From Methylacidiphilales bacterium (GTDB taxonomy: Bacteria; Verrucomicrobiota; Verrucomicrobiia; Methylacidiphilales; UBA1321): a DNA stretch of 64,000 nucleotides. The stretch is from contig JAJSLK010000061.1 in assembly GCA_021272165.1 (NCBI GenBank), positions 99,604 to 163,603 of the forward strand. Direction: 5' to 3'. Position numbers and translations under genes: made by a program. Every line of letters begins with the position of its first letter. Within the stretch, counting starts at the first letter, position 1. The notes under the pieces are model-generated. The model saw only the letters and a list, made by a program, of their open reading frames with translations. It was not told the origin of the DNA and did not search any database. Shown here piece after piece: positions 62,687 to 64,000 of the stretch.

Positions 62687-62715
62687 TTGACATACGGTAG
62701 GATTTGTCATAAGTT
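62687..62715 (+). promoter_or_regulatory. Promoter of the IS transposase
   Basis: TTGACA, a 17-base spacer and TAAGTT, seven bases before the transposase ATG. The -35 element is perfect; the transcript would be nearly leaderless. Confidence 0.6.
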
Positions 62716-62721
62716 AGCTCC

Positions 62722-63618
62722 ATGAAGACGAAGACCACTAAGGCGAAGAAGCCCAAGGCCAGCATTACCATCCGTGATTTTTTCCAGCAGTTCCCCACGG
62801 ATCATGCCTGCCTTGAACACATTTTTACGATTCGCTTTGGCCAAGGCCATGAGTGCCCGAAATGCGTTCGCAAGGCGAACTGGTACAAGATTCAAGCGGA
62901 GCGGGCCTATTCCTGCCAATGGTGCGGGCATCACCTTCACCCCACGGTTGGCACTCCCTTCGAGGATAGCCGCACTCCTCTGCAACTCTGGTTTTATGCC
63001 ATCTACCTTTTTACCACTTCCCGCCATGGCGTTCCCGCTAAGGAATTGGAAAGACAGCTTGGCGTGACGTACAAGTGCGCATGGCGCATGGGCCATGAGA
63101 TTCGCAAGCATATCACGCAGGTTGATGGTGAATTTCCCCTGTTCGGCCAAGTTGAGATTGACGAAACCTACGTTGGCGGTCGTCGCGCTGGCATCCGTGG
63201 CCGTGGCGCGGAAGGCAAGACCATTGTTTTCGGGATGCTGCAACGTGGCGGACAGGTTATGACCAAGATCGTTCCCTCGGTTAAGGCCAAAGACCTGCAA
63301 CCGATCATCGAAGAAAACGTAGCCAAAGGCTCCACAGTTCACACTGATGAGCTTCGCTCCTACAAGAATCTTCAAAGGGTTGGCTACGATCACCAGACCG
63401 TTGAACATGGCTCTGGCGAATACGTGAAGGGAATCTCCCACGTTAACAGCCTCGAAAGCTTTTGGGCGCGTCTGAAAAACAGCGTTAAAGGGACTCACGT
63501 TCATGTTTCCAGAAAGCATCTCGATAAGTACGCCAAGGAATTTGAGTTTCGCTACAACTCCAAGTCCAAGCCTATTTCGATGTTCCCTTCTTTGGTTTCG
63601 ACTTTTGCAAAGCCATAG
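62722..63618 (+). CDS. IS1595-family transposase (DDE type)
   Basis: The 298-residue protein has an N-terminal zinc finger (CPKCVRKANWY, then CQWCG), a helix-turn-helix, and the catalytic core: first Asp in VEIDETYVGGR, second in HTDELRSYKNL, and HVNSLESFWARLKNSVKGTH with the final conserved N and E. The C-terminal HLDKYAKEFEFRYN closes the ISXO2-like domain. It appears intact and therefore possibly active. Confidence 0.92.
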   Translation: MKTKTTKAKKPKASITIRDFFQQFPTDHACLEHIFTIRFGQGHECPKCVRKANWYKIQAERAYSCQWCGHHLHPTVGTPFEDSRTPLQLWFYAIYLFTTSRHGVPAKELERQLGVTYKCAWRMGHEIRKHITQVDGEFPLFGQVEIDETYVGGRRAGIRGRGAEGKTIVFGMLQRGGQVMTKIVPSVKAKDLQPIIEENVAKGSTVHTDELRSYKNLQRVGYDHQTVEHGSGEYVKGISHVNSLESFWARLKNSVKGTHVHVSRKHLDKYAKEFEFRYNSKSKPISMFPSLVSTFAKP

Positions 63619-63727
63619 ATTTGACGACGCCGTGAAAATGAAGATGACTCGCTTTCGGGTGAGTCTTCTCTTTTTCCTTCACGAAATGCTCTAGCTTGTT
63701 TTGTTTCTGTGCTTCTTTGAGGTTCAT
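63572..63727 (-). CDS. 51-residue basic protein antisense to the transposase 3' end
   Basis: The frame MNLKEAQKQNKLEHFVKEKE continues with Lys/His-rich sequence to KKGTSK. An AGGAGG at 63742-63747 serves either the ATG at 63727 (14-base spacing) or, better, the in-frame TTG at 63733 (8 bases), which overlaps the upstream gene's TGA. It overlaps the transposase stop by 47 bp on the opposite strand. No assigned function. Confidence 0.6.
   Translation of the reverse strand: MNLKEAQKQNKLEHFVKEKEKTHPKASHLHFHGVVKSMALQKSKPKKGTSK
63646..63678 (+). terminator. Possible intrinsic terminator after the transposase
   Basis: GACTCGC-TTTCGG-GTGAGTC can form a 7-bp stem (one G-T pair), followed by TTCTCTTTTTCC. 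Confidence 0.45.
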
Positions 63728-63729
63728 GG

Positions 63730-64000
63730 TCAAAACTTGTGCCTCCTTATAATTCCTAAATCGGGCATTCCTCCGGCATTTTCGGGGGCGTAGTACAAAA
63801 GCGCGGTTTCATCTAGTCGCCAAAGGAACTCCATATAAGTTTTCTCTTCGCCAGTTGAAACGACCGTTCTTGTCGTCAGGTATTCAAACCTTCTAGCTTG
63901 CGGGAAGTATCGAGCAGAAGCGCGATGGTGAAGGCCGTTCGAATCAAACCTGATAGAAAATCCCTCTCCATCGGGCCTGATCTCAATGGGAACTCTCGTA
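63730..64000 (-). CDS. C-terminal part of an unidentified protein, cut by the window edge
   Basis: The minus strand is open from the right edge to TGA at 63730-63732, giving 89 residues. They include IRPDGEGFSIRFDSNGLHHR and EEKTYMEFLWRLDETALLYY. The gene is directly coupled to the 51-residue gene downstream. I recognise no family. Confidence 0.55.
   Translation of the reverse strand, partial: TRVPIEIRPDGEGFSIRFDSNGLHHRASARYFPQARRFEYLTTRTVVSTGEEKTYMEFLWRLDETALLYYAPENAGGMPDLGIIRRHKF

Larger units (their letters stand above)
62674..64000 (+). mobile_element. IS1595-family insertion sequence, right end beyond the window
   Basis: This comprises the left terminus, promoter, an intact transposase and, behind it on the other strand, two small genes that may be passengers. 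The stretch is A+T-richer than the chromosome. Some IS1595 groups carry passenger genes, but with no right terminus visible the extent is unproven. Confidence 0.5.

Noticed and set aside
63741..63760. ATAATTCC match near 63750 as the right end of the IS element
   Set aside because: Only eight bases agree with the left end, and they lie within an open reading frame, so chance is likely.
1..64000. tRNA, rRNA and known riboswitch genes
   Set aside because: No cloverleaf with a TTC-type T-loop, rRNA sequence or recognisable riboswitch was seen by eye; a covariance-model scan would be decisive.

Overview
The window reads as chromosome of a GC-rich Gram-negative bacterium. Housekeeping genes (rsmD, rpoN, miaA, hflX, radC, lpxA, polA, glnD, pdxJ, mnmE, ald, ileS) are packed densely. 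LpxA and an MsbA-type exporter imply a lipid A outer membrane. The gene content and the style of dispersed repeats suggest a member of the PVC group, most likely Verrucomicrobiota; this is inference, because no rRNA or tRNA gene is present.

Layout. 1-3964: a truncated SDR gene at the edge, two small hypothetical genes, rsmD, a YycJ-type metallo-hydrolase and rpoN. 4000-19917: a fragment of an IS1595-type transposase, then a co-directional Mu-type head module with tail and fibre genes (terminase, portal, protease/scaffold, decoration, capsid, connectors, tube-like protein, hub-like protein, SGNH spike, lipoprotein, DPBB protein). No integrase, transposase, replication gene, repressor or recognisable tape measure accompanies it, and the portal is split by an in-frame amber codon. 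20009-21210: a conspicuously A+T-rich two-gene insert with a ClpP-like SDH_sah protease. 21238-25254: miaA-hflX-radC-lpxA. 25258-51251: envelope, transport, DNA repair, nitrogen signalling, cofactor, tRNA modification and synthetase genes. 51326-60612: a kdp potassium-uptake locus with unusual control. 60650-64000: an O-methyltransferase, an MntR-like regulator with a palindromic operator, a DUF4410 gene that has lost its 5' end to an IS1595-family element, and two antisense genes behind the transposase.

Two themes stand out. First, several families of short palindromic or imperfect repeats are scattered through gaps and have also entered reading frames. They add in-frame linker peptides to polA, ileS, miaA and the phage terminase, much like Rickettsia palindromic elements. 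Second, the Kdp system is not controlled by a classical KdpDE pair. It has a membrane histidine kinase, an NtrC-family sigma-54 activator, two identical-core palindromes three helical turns apart and a candidate -24/-12 promoter. The KdpD sensor domain plus its Usp domain survives only as a separate soluble protein at the operon's end.

The phage-like block may be a decaying prophage or a domesticated, gene-transfer-agent-like particle. Host repeats inside its genes and gaps indicate long residence.
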